From a bacterium (GTDB lineage Bacteria > Bacteroidota > Bacteroidia > Flavobacteriales > Schleiferiaceae), in contig WGMI01000003.1 in assembly GCA_016125155.1 (NCBI GenBank), forward strand, positions 1 through 64,000: a DNA stretch of 64,000 bases, written 5' to 3'. Positions within the stretch are counted from its first letter, which is position 1. Each line of letters opens with the position of its first letter. A program made the position numbers and the translations under genes. Of the stretch, positions 39,716 to 48,614 are shown in pieces. Under the pieces are notes generated by a model. The model ran no database searches, was not told the DNA's origin, and worked only from the letters and a program-made list of their open reading frames with translations.

Positions 39716-40737
39716 TGCGTTTCTCCCGATTTTTTTGGGGGGGATGTTTGTTCGGATTGCTCGCCTGTTCGGGGAATTCGGAGTCGGGTTCGGGCACTTT
39801 GCCGGGGAGCAATGGGGCGGCTTTGGAAGTGATGGTGGTGGCCCCTGATGCCTTGTGGAACTCCGAACCGGGCCATGCTTTAAGGCGGGTTCTGCAGGCT
39901 CCGGTTGAGGGTCTGCCCCAAATGGAGCCTCGTTTTCGGGTAGTTCAAGTGGAGCCGGGGGAGTTTGGCGATTTGATGCGCAAAGCGCGCAATTTGGTCT
40001 TTCTGGAAACCGATAGTGCAGAGGCGTTTAAGCGCTTTGACAACCGCTGGGCCAGCCCTCAGACGGTGTGGTGGTTTGGGGGGCCAACTGCAGAGTCGCT
40101 GGAATCTTTGGTTCGGTCGAATGCCGCTACAATGGCCGATGCCATTACGGACAAAGAGCGCGGACTGGTGTTGAAGCGGTCTAAGGCCAAGCCGGCGCCC
40201 CAAAGCAAATTGATGAAGTCTTTGGGATTGAGCTTTCAGCTTACCCCGGGGTTCCGATTGTCGACCGACCGCGAGGATGTTTCGCTCTTTTGGAACCGAA
40301 ACAGCCGTCGAGATTTGTGTGTGATGATCTACTGCCGTCCGTACGCGGAAGATTCTCTGGCTGCGGGTATTGGTCTTATAGCCCACCGCGACAGTGTGTG
40401 CAAGCACTTTGTGCCGGGGCAGTTGGAGGGGAGTTATATGAAGACGGAAATGGACCCTTCTCCGACCTTGCTTCCTTTGAGCCTCGACAATCGTTTTGCC
40501 TATGAAGCGCGGGGGTTGTGGAAGGTAGAAGGCGACTTTATGGGCGGGGCTTTTTTGAGCTACAGCATTTATGCGGAAGATTTGGGGCGAATTGTGACCG
40601 TGGAAGGTTTTTGCTTTGCGCCTGAAATTGACAAACGCAGTTTGATGTTTGAGTTGGAGAGCTTGTTGTATACGGTGCAGCTCGGTAAAGCAGCTTCGAC
40701 TACGCCGAGTACTACTGATGATGTGGGCGACAATTGA
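39715..40737 (+). CDS. DUF4837 family lipoprotein
   Basis: A 340-residue protein with a signal peptide and a lipobox (GLLAC, Cys near residue 18), so it is lipid-anchored. It resembles DUF4837 proteins, which occur next to lytic transglycosylase genes in Bacteroidota. The mature part is soluble, with a conserved stretch near residues 175-215 (GFRLSTDREDVSLFWNRNSRRD). Overlap of its start with mltD suggests co-expression and perhaps a joint role in the envelope. Function unknown. Confidence 0.82.
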   Translation: MRFSRFFWGGCLFGLLACSGNSESGSGTLPGSNGAALEVMVVAPDALWNSEPGHALRRVLQAPVEGLPQMEPRFRVVQVEPGEFGDLMRKARNLVFLETDSAEAFKRFDNRWASPQTVWWFGGPTAESLESLVRSNAATMADAITDKERGLVLKRSKAKPAPQSKLMKSLGLSFQLTPGFRLSTDREDVSLFWNRNSRRDLCVMIYCRPYAEDSLAAGIGLIAHRDSVCKHFVPGQLEGSYMKTEMDPSPTLLPLSLDNRFAYEARGLWKVEGDFMGGAFLSYSIYAEDLGRIVTVEGFCFAPEIDKRSLMFELESLLYTVQLGKAASTTPSTTDDVGDN

Positions 40738-40738
40738 A

Positions 40739-41080
40739 TTATATCTTTTTCAGTCTTACTCTGACATCATTGGGCAAGTCGAGCAACATACCCTTTTCCA
40801 AGCTCATAAAGATTTCACGAATATCTGATTCTACCGTATCCAGTGGATAGTTTCTCGAAATTTCTTTAAAACCATGCTCAATTGCATCACAATAAAAATC
40901 CAGAACATTATAGACCAATTGTAAATCGCCCTCTTCAAAATTTACATTGTGCCTTTCGGCAATTTGATAGAGTTCATTGTCTACGTCAAAGGAATAGTCA
41001 CGGTTACCAGACTTGAATTCTTTAGCCCAAACCAAGGTGTTCTGAACCACCAATTTCAATGCAAGAATTACCGTATTCAT
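40739..41080 (-). CDS. Putative RHS immunity protein
   Basis: A 113-residue acidic, helical protein with no recognisable motif, coded 11 bases downstream of the orphan RHS toxin tip at 41092-41865 on the same strand. Size, acidity, AT-rich coding and position are those of an RHS immunity gene, which would block its cognate toxin. This is inference from context only. Confidence 0.65.
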   Translation of the reverse strand: MNTVILALKLVVQNTLVWAKEFKSGNRDYSFDVDNELYQIAERHNVNFEEGDLQLVYNVLDFYCDAIEHGFKEISRNYPLDTVESDIREIFMSLEKGMLLDLPNDVRVRLKKI

Positions 41081-41091
41081 ATTTTTCCTTT

Positions 41092-41865
41092 TTAAAATCT
41101 CTTTCGAATATCACCTTTATCTCCAGGTTTTACTTCCCACGGTCGATGTCTTTTTATTCCTCCTGGTCCGCGTCTATGGTAATGTAGTCCGTTTTTTGTA
41201 TCTATATCGATCCTGAAATTCTTACCCGTTTTAAATAAAGTCGTTCCTATAGGCGTAGTATTTGACAATATCCTGACATTTCCAATGCCTACACCAGAAC
41301 TACTATATACACCCTTTAAAACAGCCATTTCAAGAGTCTTTTCCGCGCCGTACCCTATATCAAATCCCATTTCGTACGAGGACATATTCGGGATATTCTG
41401 TACGTAATTATACACCGATCTAGAGATTTCGTTCCTGTTTATCATTCCTGCTGGAGTATTCGAGGCAAGGATTGCCATCTGCATCAAACCGAACCCCGCG
41501 TCTCGCCAACCACTAGAGGTTTTCAGACTCAAGAAAAAATCTACTGTATTATCAAAGCCTGCATTAAAACCGTCCATAAGACCGCTACTAAAACTGGATA
41601 AATCAGGAGATCCCAGCCCAGAACCCTGTGTGGGGCCAGGAGTAGACGCTGTGGGAGTCACTACTGCAGCAGCAAGCATAACAAATTTTCCAGTGCTACC
41701 AATCCCAGACGCCAGACCGTCGTCGACCTCTCTACCCGACTCAGAATAGATCGCTTCGTATTGCTCAATTGTCAGATTGCCCACACACGGCAGATTAGGA
41801 CACCCACACCCCCCCTCTCCTTCCCCACCCCCATTGTCCAACAACCCCGTAGGGTCCATCAGCAT
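41092..41865 (-). CDS. Orphan RHS toxin tip (displaced C-terminal module)
   Basis: A 257-residue frame that starts inside the RHS core motif (MLMDPTGLLDNGGGE) and continues into a variable C-terminal domain. The last 50 residues, with HYHRRGPGGIKRHRPWE and a basic tail, resemble a nuclease toxin tip of a polymorphic toxin, but I cannot name the family. The in-frame sequence upstream still encodes the RHS block RPSLTPYNFVQNNP but has a stop (TAG) before it and no start codon, so only the tip is left. It shares a 98-bp direct repeat with the RHS gene at 42920-43810. Such silent tips can be swapped onto an expressed RHS gene by recombination. Confidence 0.75.
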   Translation of the reverse strand: MLMDPTGLLDNGGGEGEGGCGCPNLPCVGNLTIEQYEAIYSESGREVDDGLASGIGSTGKFVMLAAAVVTPTASTPGPTQGSGLGSPDLSSFSSGLMDGFNAGFDNTVDFFLSLKTSSGWRDAGFGLMQMAILASNTPAGMINRNEISRSVYNYVQNIPNMSSYEMGFDIGYGAEKTLEMAVLKGVYSSSGVGIGNVRILSNTTPIGTTLFKTGKNFRIDIDTKNGLHYHRRGPGGIKRHRPWEVKPGDKGDIRKRF

Positions 41866-41914
41866 AATGGGGTTGTTCTGAACGAAGTTGTAGGGCGTTA
41901 GGCTGGGGCGGGCA
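41817..41914. repeat. RHS core direct repeat, copy 1
   Basis: 98 bases matching 43582-43679 with two mismatches. It encodes the RHS core part ARPSLTPYNFVQNNPIM and the following MDPTGLLDNGGGE block, and is the site at which tips can be exchanged. Confidence 0.9.
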
Positions 41915-42215
41915 TGAACGCCTGAATCCTATAATGTTGACTCACTCGATCCGAAACGCTTAGCCCAAACCCGCGCGACAGATTACGCAGGATTCTCTGC
42001 ATGTATTCCCCAGAGCCGCTGCCGAACCGATCTCGGGAAATCGGAAACTGAACGGGTGCCTTTACGAAGCTGCGCTTGTCAGGAGAGGGGTGTGGAGGGG
42101 AGTGGAGGGTTTGGGGGAATCGTACATTTTATTGTGCGGTTCGGGCGAAGTCATAAGGAGAAAAACGGGTTGTGTTACGCCCTTAAGCACAGCGCTTTCA
42201 CCCAATTAAAAACAC
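41866..42215. other. Stretch between RHS tips, mostly unassigned
   Basis: About 350 bases. The first 50 continue the RHS core repeat into a frame closed by a stop. The rest contains no convincing gene or signal on either strand; it looks like debris between two tip modules. Confidence 0.45.
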
Positions 42216-42515
42216 TCATCTCTTGTACAAATCTGGCACCCATTTTTCCAATTCCGGTCTCTCCTTTTCATCCAAATAATCGAGATTCTCCCAAAATTCA
42301 TTTTGACCAAATTTAAACACGTCTGAAAAAATAGCTTTACTCTTTTGATTAAAGCCTATAATTCTAATTGGTCCAGGATGCTCCCATTCACCTTCTTTCA
42401 TAATGAATCCATCATTCGCTACATACATCCCCCACTCTTCATTGTCGGTAAACACATAATAATGATTATAAAATTCATCAAACAAGATTGTGGAGATATA
42501 ACTTCCGCTTATCAA
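42216..42515 (-). CDS. Small hypothetical protein, second putative immunity gene
   Basis: A 99-residue acidic, aromatic-rich protein starting at TTG directly after the TAA of the gene at 42516-42923, with no gap. No motif was recognised. It may be a further immunity protein or an unrelated accessory gene of the RHS locus. Low GC sets it apart from the core genome. Confidence 0.55.
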   Translation of the reverse strand: MISGSYISTILFDEFYNHYYVFTDNEEWGMYVANDGFIMKEGEWEHPGPIRIIGFNQKSKAIFSDVFKFGQNEFWENLDYLDEKERPELEKWVPDLYKR

Positions 42516-42923
42516 TTAATTCCAACTCGTTTCAACAGGAAACTTCATTTTTAATGCCATTCGACTCTCCTTTTCATCGAGTTTATATGTATCCTGAAAA
42601 ACATAAAAGAAACTCGACTTCATTTTCATTAAACACGATTTGAACTGATCAAAGTCATCGGGAGTGAAAGTGGATCCGCCCAAAAGGGTGAAAAATTGAA
42701 AATTCTTCTTGAATATCATTTCGGGCAAATGATTATCCAAATCAAAAATACTTTGTTGTATGTCTCGAATTAAATGTTCCTCATTTTCCATTATAGAGTA
42801 CTTCTTTAGGAAATTTGTGGCTACATCATCGTTTATCCAATCTTCCTGACCGAAGAAATATGTATTATACGCATCCACGCCCATGAAACTCCAATATTCA
42901 GCAATTTCATTATAGTCTCTCAT
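42516..42923 (-). CDS. Putative RHS immunity protein
   Basis: A 135-residue acidic protein, predicted mostly helical, with no family I can name. Its start overlaps the stop of the RHS toxin gene (42920) by 4 bases, the arrangement expected for an immunity gene that must be made together with its toxin. Function is inferred from context. Confidence 0.65.
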   Translation of the reverse strand: MRDYNEIAEYWSFMGVDAYNTYFFGQEDWINDDVATNFLKKYSIMENEEHLIRDIQQSIFDLDNHLPEMIFKKNFQFFTLLGGSTFTPDDFDQFKSCLMKMKSSFFYVFQDTYKLDEKESRMALKMKFPVETSWN

Positions 42924-43810
42924 CGCTTTCCGATTCTAATCTTTATTATTTTTCCTACTCCTCGATCAACAGTAATGGTTGGTAATCCGGTTGTTCTGGA
43001 AGAATGTAGATGAACTACAGTCCCACCCGGCATCCTGTAGGCTCCATTTTTAGTGCGACTTCCCCCTTTAGCAATACATTGAAATATTCTATCCCGATTT
43101 CCCTGAACTGTTCCTATCTTTTTCTTGCCTAGCAAACCAGCCGCTTGAATGAGCTCGTCGGGATTATTAAAAGTCGTTGTTTCAGTTCGCGGGCCTATCT
43201 CAAATCTGCGATTTGCAGACCCAAATTTAATCCTTCCCGCCGCTACATTTCCCGCCCCAGCTGTTGAAACAACACTTATCATTTCAACATAAGCAACGTA
43301 CAGTGAAAGCCGCTCTACCACTTCCCGATCGCGCTCTGCCTTAGCTTGTTGGTCCCAAGACGCGTCGAATCGAGCTTTGTCTCCACTGGCTTCATATTTC
43401 TGATTTGCTTCAGAATAGCTGAGTCCTGCATAATTTGGATTCTGAAATTGCCATTGCTCGAATGAAACACCAGGAACCTTTGGGTTATCTTCTGAAGTCC
43501 ACATATCTTTCATTGGAAAGGCCGGCCTTTCAGCAGTAACCGTAATCTCATCCAATTCACACGAATAAATTGGCTCAGGATCTCCTTCCCCACCCCCATT
43601 GTCCAACAACCCCGTCGGGTCCATCTGCATAATGGGGTTGTTCTGAACGAAGTTGTAGGGCGTTAGGCTGGGGCGGGCAAAGAATAGAGGATCGGGACTG
43701 AGCCAAATGCCCAGCAAAGGGTCTTGGTAGCGCGCACCGTAGTAGTACTGTCCGGTATGTTCGTCAAACCCGCTGGCGCCCCCCCCCCCGTGACGCCCCC
43801 TTAACCCCAA
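42920..43810 (-). CDS. RHS repeat-associated core protein with C-terminal toxin, N-terminally truncated
   Basis: A 296-residue protein that begins inside the RHS core: GFDEHTGQYYYGARYQDPLLG (about 14-34), WLSPDPL, RPSLTPYNFVQNNPIMQMDPTG (about 46-67). A variable C-terminal region follows, ending in the likely toxin domain (about 225-296) with the basic block YRMPGGTVVHLHSSRTTGLP and GKIIKIRIGKR. The full RHS shell of over 1000 residues is absent; the frame starts at a TTG overlapping the last codons of recO and passes an 11-base G run near codon 8. So this is a tip joined at the end of recO, likely not secreted by itself, unless a complete RHS gene elsewhere takes it up. Confidence 0.75.
   Translation of the reverse strand: MGLRGRHGGGGASGFDEHTGQYYYGARYQDPLLGIWLSPDPLFFARPSLTPYNFVQNNPIMQMDPTGLLDNGGGEGDPEPIYSCELDEITVTAERPAFPMKDMWTSEDNPKVPGVSFEQWQFQNPNYAGLSYSEANQKYEASGDKARFDASWDQQAKAERDREVVERLSLYVAYVEMISVVSTAGAGNVAAGRIKFGSANRRFEIGPRTETTTFNNPDELIQAAGLLGKKKIGTVQGNRDRIFQCIAKGGSRTKNGAYRMPGGTVVHLHSSRTTGLPTITVDRGVGKIIKIRIGKR
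43582..43679. repeat. RHS core direct repeat, copy 2
   Basis: 96 of 98 bases identical to 41817-41914. Both copies lie in the same orientation and code the end of the RHS core. Confidence 0.9.
43779..43789. repeat. Eleven-base C/G homopolymer at the RHS tip start
   Basis: Eleven C in a row on the plus strand (G on the coding minus strand) lie within the first codons of the RHS frame. Runs of this length slip easily, so the frame may vary between cells or the count may be uncertain. Confidence 0.75.
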
Positions 43811-44523
43811 AGAGCCCGCAGCACCTCCAGACTTTTCACCACACCCATCCCCGGCAAATGCCGCTGGTGAAAATCGAGCAACAGCTCAATCAGGCGAGCG
43901 CGCTGAGCAGGGGAAGACACCAAAGCCTGCATTTGGTCAAAGTCGGAAGACACCAAAGCCGATAGCAAACCATCCACCCCCTTAGGCGAATCCACCCCAT
44001 TGAACCGAACCCAATCCCCGCGTTCCACATCAAAAGACCAATCCGATCCCGGGGCCGACTGGATCGCATACCCCAAAAAGGAAGCCGTTTTGGCCAAAAT
44101 CCAATGCGGAAATAAAACAATGTTCTCGCTTTGGTCGTACGCCCTAAGCGCCGCATTCAGAAAGTTCCACAGCAGCTCTATCGAACCCTGTTCTGCAATA
44201 GCCTTGTCCAACCACTCCGCCAAAAACAAAGCAACCCCACTCCGATAGGGATCGTCGTACAAACGCTCGTATCGGTACTCCGCCTCCGCCTCGCGCACCG
44301 TCGGCAAATGCCCCTTGACATCAGACCCCCTGCGAAACAGCGACACCCGCAGCATCCTCAACGGCATAAACAAACCCGGAGAAAGCCTGCGCCTTCCACC
44401 CCCCATTCCCGGCACATAGACCGCCAAACGCCCCAACTCAGGCTCCAACGCATGCACCACCCCACTCTGCTCACCGTAGCGTATGAGCCTGAGCACCAAA
44501 ATAGAACGCGATTCAACCGGCAT
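43801..44523 (-). CDS. recO: DNA repair protein RecO
   Basis: A 240-residue RecO that helps load RecA at single-strand gaps with RecF and RecR. It begins with SRSILVLRLIRYGEQSGVVHALE, the OB-fold start, and continues with RecO-type helical blocks (GVALFLAEWLDKAI, RARLIELLLDFHQRHLPGMG). The Cys zinc-finger residues of some RecO proteins are not visible here. It lies beside porZ, as in many Bacteroidota. The end overlaps the RHS tip frame by 10 bases. Confidence 0.9.
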   Translation of the reverse strand: MPVESRSILVLRLIRYGEQSGVVHALEPELGRLAVYVPGMGGGRRRLSPGLFMPLRMLRVSLFRRGSDVKGHLPTVREAEAEYRYERLYDDPYRSGVALFLAEWLDKAIAEQGSIELLWNFLNAALRAYDQSENIVLFPHWILAKTASFLGYAIQSAPGSDWSFDVERGDWVRFNGVDSPKGVDGLLSALVSSDFDQMQALVSSPAQRARLIELLLDFHQRHLPGMGVVKSLEVLRALWG

Positions 44524-44535
44524 TGCAGTCCCGAC

Positions 44536-46875
44536 TCAACGCACCACAGCCACCTTGCCCACGGCAGTCTGACTGCCATCGTCGTTGGTCAGGTAGACCA
44601 AATAGACCCCACTGCGCACCGGACGATTCGAAAAATCGGTCCCCATCCACTCCGCCTGCCCCCCCTCGGCCCGGGTTTCGAACACCAACCCCCCATTGAG
44701 ATCCGTAATCTTGACCTGGGCATTGGTCACCAAACCCCGGATGCGAATCGGGCCGGTATAACCAGGGCGCACCGGATTGGGAAATATGTCTATGGCCCCG
44801 AACACGTCCGTTCCGCGCGTGGCCGAACCCAAAAAAGAAACCAATCCCCGATCGGTCGCAAAAAACACCTCGCCCGCGTTCGGATCGATCGAAATGCTCC
44901 GCACATTGTCCGAAAGCAACGGGCTGTTGGATGCAGTAAAGTGATAAATCTCTTCGGTACCATCCGCGCTCAGATAAAACACCCCATTGCCCTGGGTGCC
45001 AATCCACTTTTTGTTGGCCCCATCGACCGCAATACTCAACAAAGGCTGCCCATCGAACAGCCGCTCCACAATGCCCTCCTCGGTCTCCACCAAAATGGAC
45101 TGCGCATCGAAGTTGGCCCCATTCACAAAAATGTTGTCCGGGGCATAAAACACCCCTAAACCCGTTTCCGTAACCACCCACACCTCTCCATCCGCATCTT
45201 CGGCCATGCCAAACACCAGATTGTTGGGAAGCCCCCCCGACCCCGCTGTGGCGTTGAGGGCCTTAAATCGGCTGCCGTTTTCGGTCTCTTCGAAGACCAC
45301 CAACCCATTGCTCTGCACCTGCACCCAAATTTGGTCGTTGCTGCGAATCATCAAGCGCTGTGCCGCTCGCGTCGTCCCCGCACTCGAACCCAAGGGAAAG
45401 CTCTGCCAGCTTCCGTTTTTGCGCCGAACCGCCAAACTGCGGTCCGTCAACGCCGTCGTACACCACATATCGCGGTCGGAGTCGAAAGCCACCGAACCGA
45501 TGTAGTAAATGCTGTCCGCCGGATTGCCCACGGGACCTATGGCGCCCCCCGTATTGGCCGAAGTGTACCGCTTTGCGAAACGCCCATTGTCGAACTCCAC
45601 CAACCCCCGTCCCCAGCAGGCCGCAAAAAAGCGATCGGGATCTGAAGGATCGGGGGCCACGGAAAGGACATCGCGCACATCGCCCAAGGCGAAACCGTCG
45701 TATTGAATCCACTGACCCATTTCGCCCCGGATCATCACCCCCCTGTTGTTGAATGTACTTTGACCCGCATCGTTCAAAGTACCCGCGGCCACATAGAGCT
45801 CGCTCCCCTCGTGCATCAGCGAATACGCATCGTTGACCGCGGGTCCGGTAGGGCTGATGAACTCCGAGAAAAACTGATCGGGAACAATCCGCACCATGCC
45901 CAGCTCGGCATCGGCCACATAGTACTTTTTTGCGCTCAAATCGAACGACATTCCCCGAGGACGCATGGGGTCTAAGGCACCGCCATCAGGGGCCACATTG
46001 GCCAATCGCTGAAAATTCGACCCATAAACCGTGGCGTGAAACGTTGAGGCGACTTCTATGCCTTCTTCGATGGTCTCTATTTCGTAGACCTCGCCCGGAT
46101 TGGGATCGGGCATCGGGCTGCGAAGGCCGTTCTGGAGGCAATAGAGCGAATCCAGATTGGGGTTGGTGGTTGCAACAGAATATACCAAACAACCTCCATT
46201 GTGCCCCAATTTGGTCACCTCCCGGTTCGGCGATCCCGGAAGCAAGGTCCACGAATTGGGATTGCGCAAGGCCCCGTCGAGGGGAGCCGACAACAAGCCC
46301 GAAGGCGTGGCAGCGACCAACCGATTGCCCGGTTCGTCCAAATCAATGGCGTTGATTTTAAGCTGTGTACCTCCTGTGCCCAAAAGCCACGTATCGCGAA
46401 AGAGTCCGAGCCGAACATCGAAAACAACGATGCCAAAGTCGGTGGCAATCAGGATCGTATCTCCCCAAGAGACAAAGTCGTTGATCCGCTTGCTGCCAAA
46501 AATTGAAGCCGAACGCTTGATGTCGGCATAGTTGGACACCGAACCCTCGACGAGCAGGTCGAGATTGCCCGAGGCATAGCCAATCAACAACCCTCCGGCC
46601 GACTCCGACCAGCCGATGGCGCTGACATCGAAATCGCTCAGTCCATTCACCTTGCTGTAGGTGCGAATGCCTCCCCCGTTTTCGTCGTATTCAAAGACGC
46701 CTTGATCGGTGGCGGTAAAGACCTTTGCATCCCGATGAATCACCGCAATGGCCGAGCGGTACGACAGATAATCGGTCCAGGCGCCTTCTCGGGACTGTGC
46801 CCAAAGACCTGTGGACGCCACAGAGAACCAAACCAAAGCGACCGTCCATAGGCCCAGATGCCAACAATTCCGCAT
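44536..46875 (-). CDS. porZ: Type IX secretion system protein PorZ
   Basis: A 779-residue exported protein with a signal peptide (about 1-27, ending WAQ), two seven-bladed beta-propeller-like halves made of two-component-regulator-type blades, and a C-terminal domain resembling the T9SS sorting fold (DIFPNPVRPGYTGPIRIRG to VGKVAVV). It fits PorZ, the surface protein that works in the T9SS attachment complex that links A-LPS to cargo. I chose ATG 46875 because it starts the signal peptide; the frame runs 6 codons upstream to a TTG. The many T9SS sorting domains in this window make a working T9SS likely. Confidence 0.85.
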   Translation of the reverse strand: MRNCWHLGLWTVALVWFSVASTGLWAQSREGAWTDYLSYRSAIAVIHRDAKVFTATDQGVFEYDENGGGIRTYSKVNGLSDFDVSAIGWSESAGGLLIGYASGNLDLLVEGSVSNYADIKRSASIFGSKRINDFVSWGDTILIATDFGIVVFDVRLGLFRDTWLLGTGGTQLKINAIDLDEPGNRLVAATPSGLLSAPLDGALRNPNSWTLLPGSPNREVTKLGHNGGCLVYSVATTNPNLDSLYCLQNGLRSPMPDPNPGEVYEIETIEEGIEVASTFHATVYGSNFQRLANVAPDGGALDPMRPRGMSFDLSAKKYYVADAELGMVRIVPDQFFSEFISPTGPAVNDAYSLMHEGSELYVAAGTLNDAGQSTFNNRGVMIRGEMGQWIQYDGFALGDVRDVLSVAPDPSDPDRFFAACWGRGLVEFDNGRFAKRYTSANTGGAIGPVGNPADSIYYIGSVAFDSDRDMWCTTALTDRSLAVRRKNGSWQSFPLGSSAGTTRAAQRLMIRSNDQIWVQVQSNGLVVFEETENGSRFKALNATAGSGGLPNNLVFGMAEDADGEVWVVTETGLGVFYAPDNIFVNGANFDAQSILVETEEGIVERLFDGQPLLSIAVDGANKKWIGTQGNGVFYLSADGTEEIYHFTASNSPLLSDNVRSISIDPNAGEVFFATDRGLVSFLGSATRGTDVFGAIDIFPNPVRPGYTGPIRIRGLVTNAQVKITDLNGGLVFETRAEGGQAEWMGTDFSNRPVRSGVYLVYLTNDDGSQTAVGKVAVVR

Positions 46876-46941
46876 GGTAGAAGGGAAGTACAAACCCAGT
46901 CTAAACCCCGGTAAAACGCCGGGGAGCCGAAGTTAGTACTT

Positions 46942-47691
46942 TTGGCCACCGTGGCAGATTCCCTCCCCCTTTTGAATTTGGTGCTCCCCCTGCATCGGTG
47001 GCACCCTGATACCGAACAACGGCTTCAACAAGGACTGGCTGAACTCCGCGCACACTTGGGGCGCACGCTGACCTTGCAGCCCATTCTGAGCCTGGATGGC
47101 CCCGTGCACACCCCCGACCAGGTGCTTCAAAACCTGATTGATTCCGGTTGGATTGTGATGGGCTCAACGCAACAGCGTGGCAAAGGGGCTACCGTACGTC
47201 GGGGGCTGGACGCCGAAGAAGGAGACTATTTCGTGTTTACCGATTCTGATTTTCCATTTCTGGCCAGCTCGGTCCAAGCCGTGGTCGATCGATTGCACTC
47301 GGGAGCCGATGTGGTTTTCGGACGCCGATCTCAGCAGTATCACCACCAATTGCCCTCCGCCCGTAAACGCATTTCGAGGGCCTTGTTGTGGTTCAACCGA
47401 ACGGTGTTAAAGCTCAAACACCCGGACACCCAATGCGGACTCAAGGGATTTTCGCCCAAGGGACTGGAATTGGTGCGCGAAACCCGAAGCGAGGGGTTTT
47501 TGCTCGATTTGGAACTCGCGCTTTTGGCCCGGGATCGGAACGATCTGGTGTGGGAGGCGGTCGATGTAGAAACCCGGCCGGGGCTCGAATTCAGTCAAAT
47601 GAGCCAGGCTACGCTGTGGAAAGAATTCCGGGAAGGACTGGGGCTCTTGACCCGGCTCGGGTGGAAATCCCGAGGGACTAAGCCGCGCTGA
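46942..47691 (+). CDS. Glycosyltransferase family 2 protein
   Basis: A 249-residue GT-A enzyme of the dolichyl-phosphate-mannose synthase-like type. The donor site has VLPLHRW at the N-terminus, VMGSTQQRGKGATVRRGLDAEEGDYFVFTDSDFPF with the DxD-like TDSD (about 101-104), and FNRTVLKLKHPDTQCGLKGFSP in the C-terminal part. It should transfer a sugar from an activated donor to a lipid phosphate carrier. The frame starts at TTG 46942; a GTG at 46951 is an equally good start. It neighbours uppP, which recycles undecaprenyl phosphate, a hint that the acceptor may be that lipid. Confidence 0.85.
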   Translation: MATVADSLPLLNLVLPLHRWHPDTEQRLQQGLAELRAHLGRTLTLQPILSLDGPVHTPDQVLQNLIDSGWIVMGSTQQRGKGATVRRGLDAEEGDYFVFTDSDFPFLASSVQAVVDRLHSGADVVFGRRSQQYHHQLPSARKRISRALLWFNRTVLKLKHPDTQCGLKGFSPKGLELVRETRSEGFLLDLELALLARDRNDLVWEAVDVETRPGLEFSQMSQATLWKEFREGLGLLTRLGWKSRGTKPR

Positions 47692-47698
47692 GCGGTAC

Positions 47699-48499
47699 TC
47701 AACCGCCGAGATTCCCGGTGTAATACAGCGCCAGCAACACCGCCCCTACCCCGATCCGGTACCAGCCAAACAAAGCAAAGCCCTTTTTCTGAAGGTAGCC
47801 GATAAAAAAGCGAATGGCCAGCATGGCGACGACAAACGCCACAATATTGCCGACCAAGAGCGTAAGCAGGTTGTGCTGATCGAACAACAGGGTGGAATCG
47901 TCCCGAAACGCTTTGAGCAACTTATAGCCCGTGGCCGCGGCCATGGTCGGCACCGCTAGAAAGAACGAAAACTCCGCGGCGGCACTTCGGCTCAGCCCCT
48001 GCTGCATGCCCCCGATGATGGACGCGGCGCTCCGGCTGGTGCCGGGAATCATGGCCAAACACTGCCACAGACCGATCCAAAAGGCCTTGAGCGGGGCGAT
48101 GTCTTCGACGGTTTCCATTCTAGGGGTTTGGAACCAGCGGTCGATGAACAACAGGACAAAACCGCCCAAAAACAGCGTGAGACTGACCACCAAGGGATTT
48201 TCGAGCAAGGCGTCGATGCGTTCGGAAAACAAAGCTCCGAGTACCAAGGCCGGTACCACCGCCAAGAGCAGCTTCCCATAAAAGCCCCAGCGGTTGAGCG
48301 GAAAAAAGCGATCGCGGTACAGGACGACCACCGAGAGAATGGCGCCGAGCTGGATGGACACTTCGTAGAGCTTGGTGAATTCCTCTTTCTCAATGCCCAT
48401 CAGCGTACTGGCTATAATCATATGCCCGGTAGAACTGATCGGAAGGAATTCGGTAATGCCTTCAATAATCGCAATAAGGACCGCTTGGAAGAGATTCAT
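47699..48499 (-). CDS. uppP: Undecaprenyl-diphosphate phosphatase
   Basis: A 266-residue membrane enzyme (BacA/UppP) that releases phosphate from undecaprenyl diphosphate to recycle the lipid carrier for cell-wall and surface glycan synthesis. Key motifs: EGITEFLPISSTGH (about 14-27) with the catalytic Glu and Ser, and PGTSRSAASIIGGM (about 156-169) with the catalytic Arg. Several membrane helices span its length, as in the family. It is convergent with the glycosyltransferase gene (7 bases between stops). Confidence 0.96.
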   Translation of the reverse strand: MNLFQAVLIAIIEGITEFLPISSTGHMIIASTLMGIEKEEFTKLYEVSIQLGAILSVVVLYRDRFFPLNRWGFYGKLLLAVVPALVLGALFSERIDALLENPLVVSLTLFLGGFVLLFIDRWFQTPRMETVEDIAPLKAFWIGLWQCLAMIPGTSRSAASIIGGMQQGLSRSAAAEFSFFLAVPTMAAATGYKLLKAFRDDSTLLFDQHNLLTLLVGNIVAFVVAMLAIRFFIGYLQKKGFALFGWYRIGVGAVLLALYYTGNLGG

Positions 48500-48614
48500 C
48501 GGCTCAGTGGATTTCCGCGCAAAGATGCCACTGTTCTCGGGAGTGGGACCCTGTGTGTAAGGGTGGCGTCGATTTCAAATTAAACCTTTAACTTTCAATC
48601 CATTCTAAAGGGGT

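Noticed and set aside
42056-42316. Plus-strand 86-codon frame between the RHS tips
   Set aside because: It overlaps the minus-strand gene at 42216 and has no composition or motif support.
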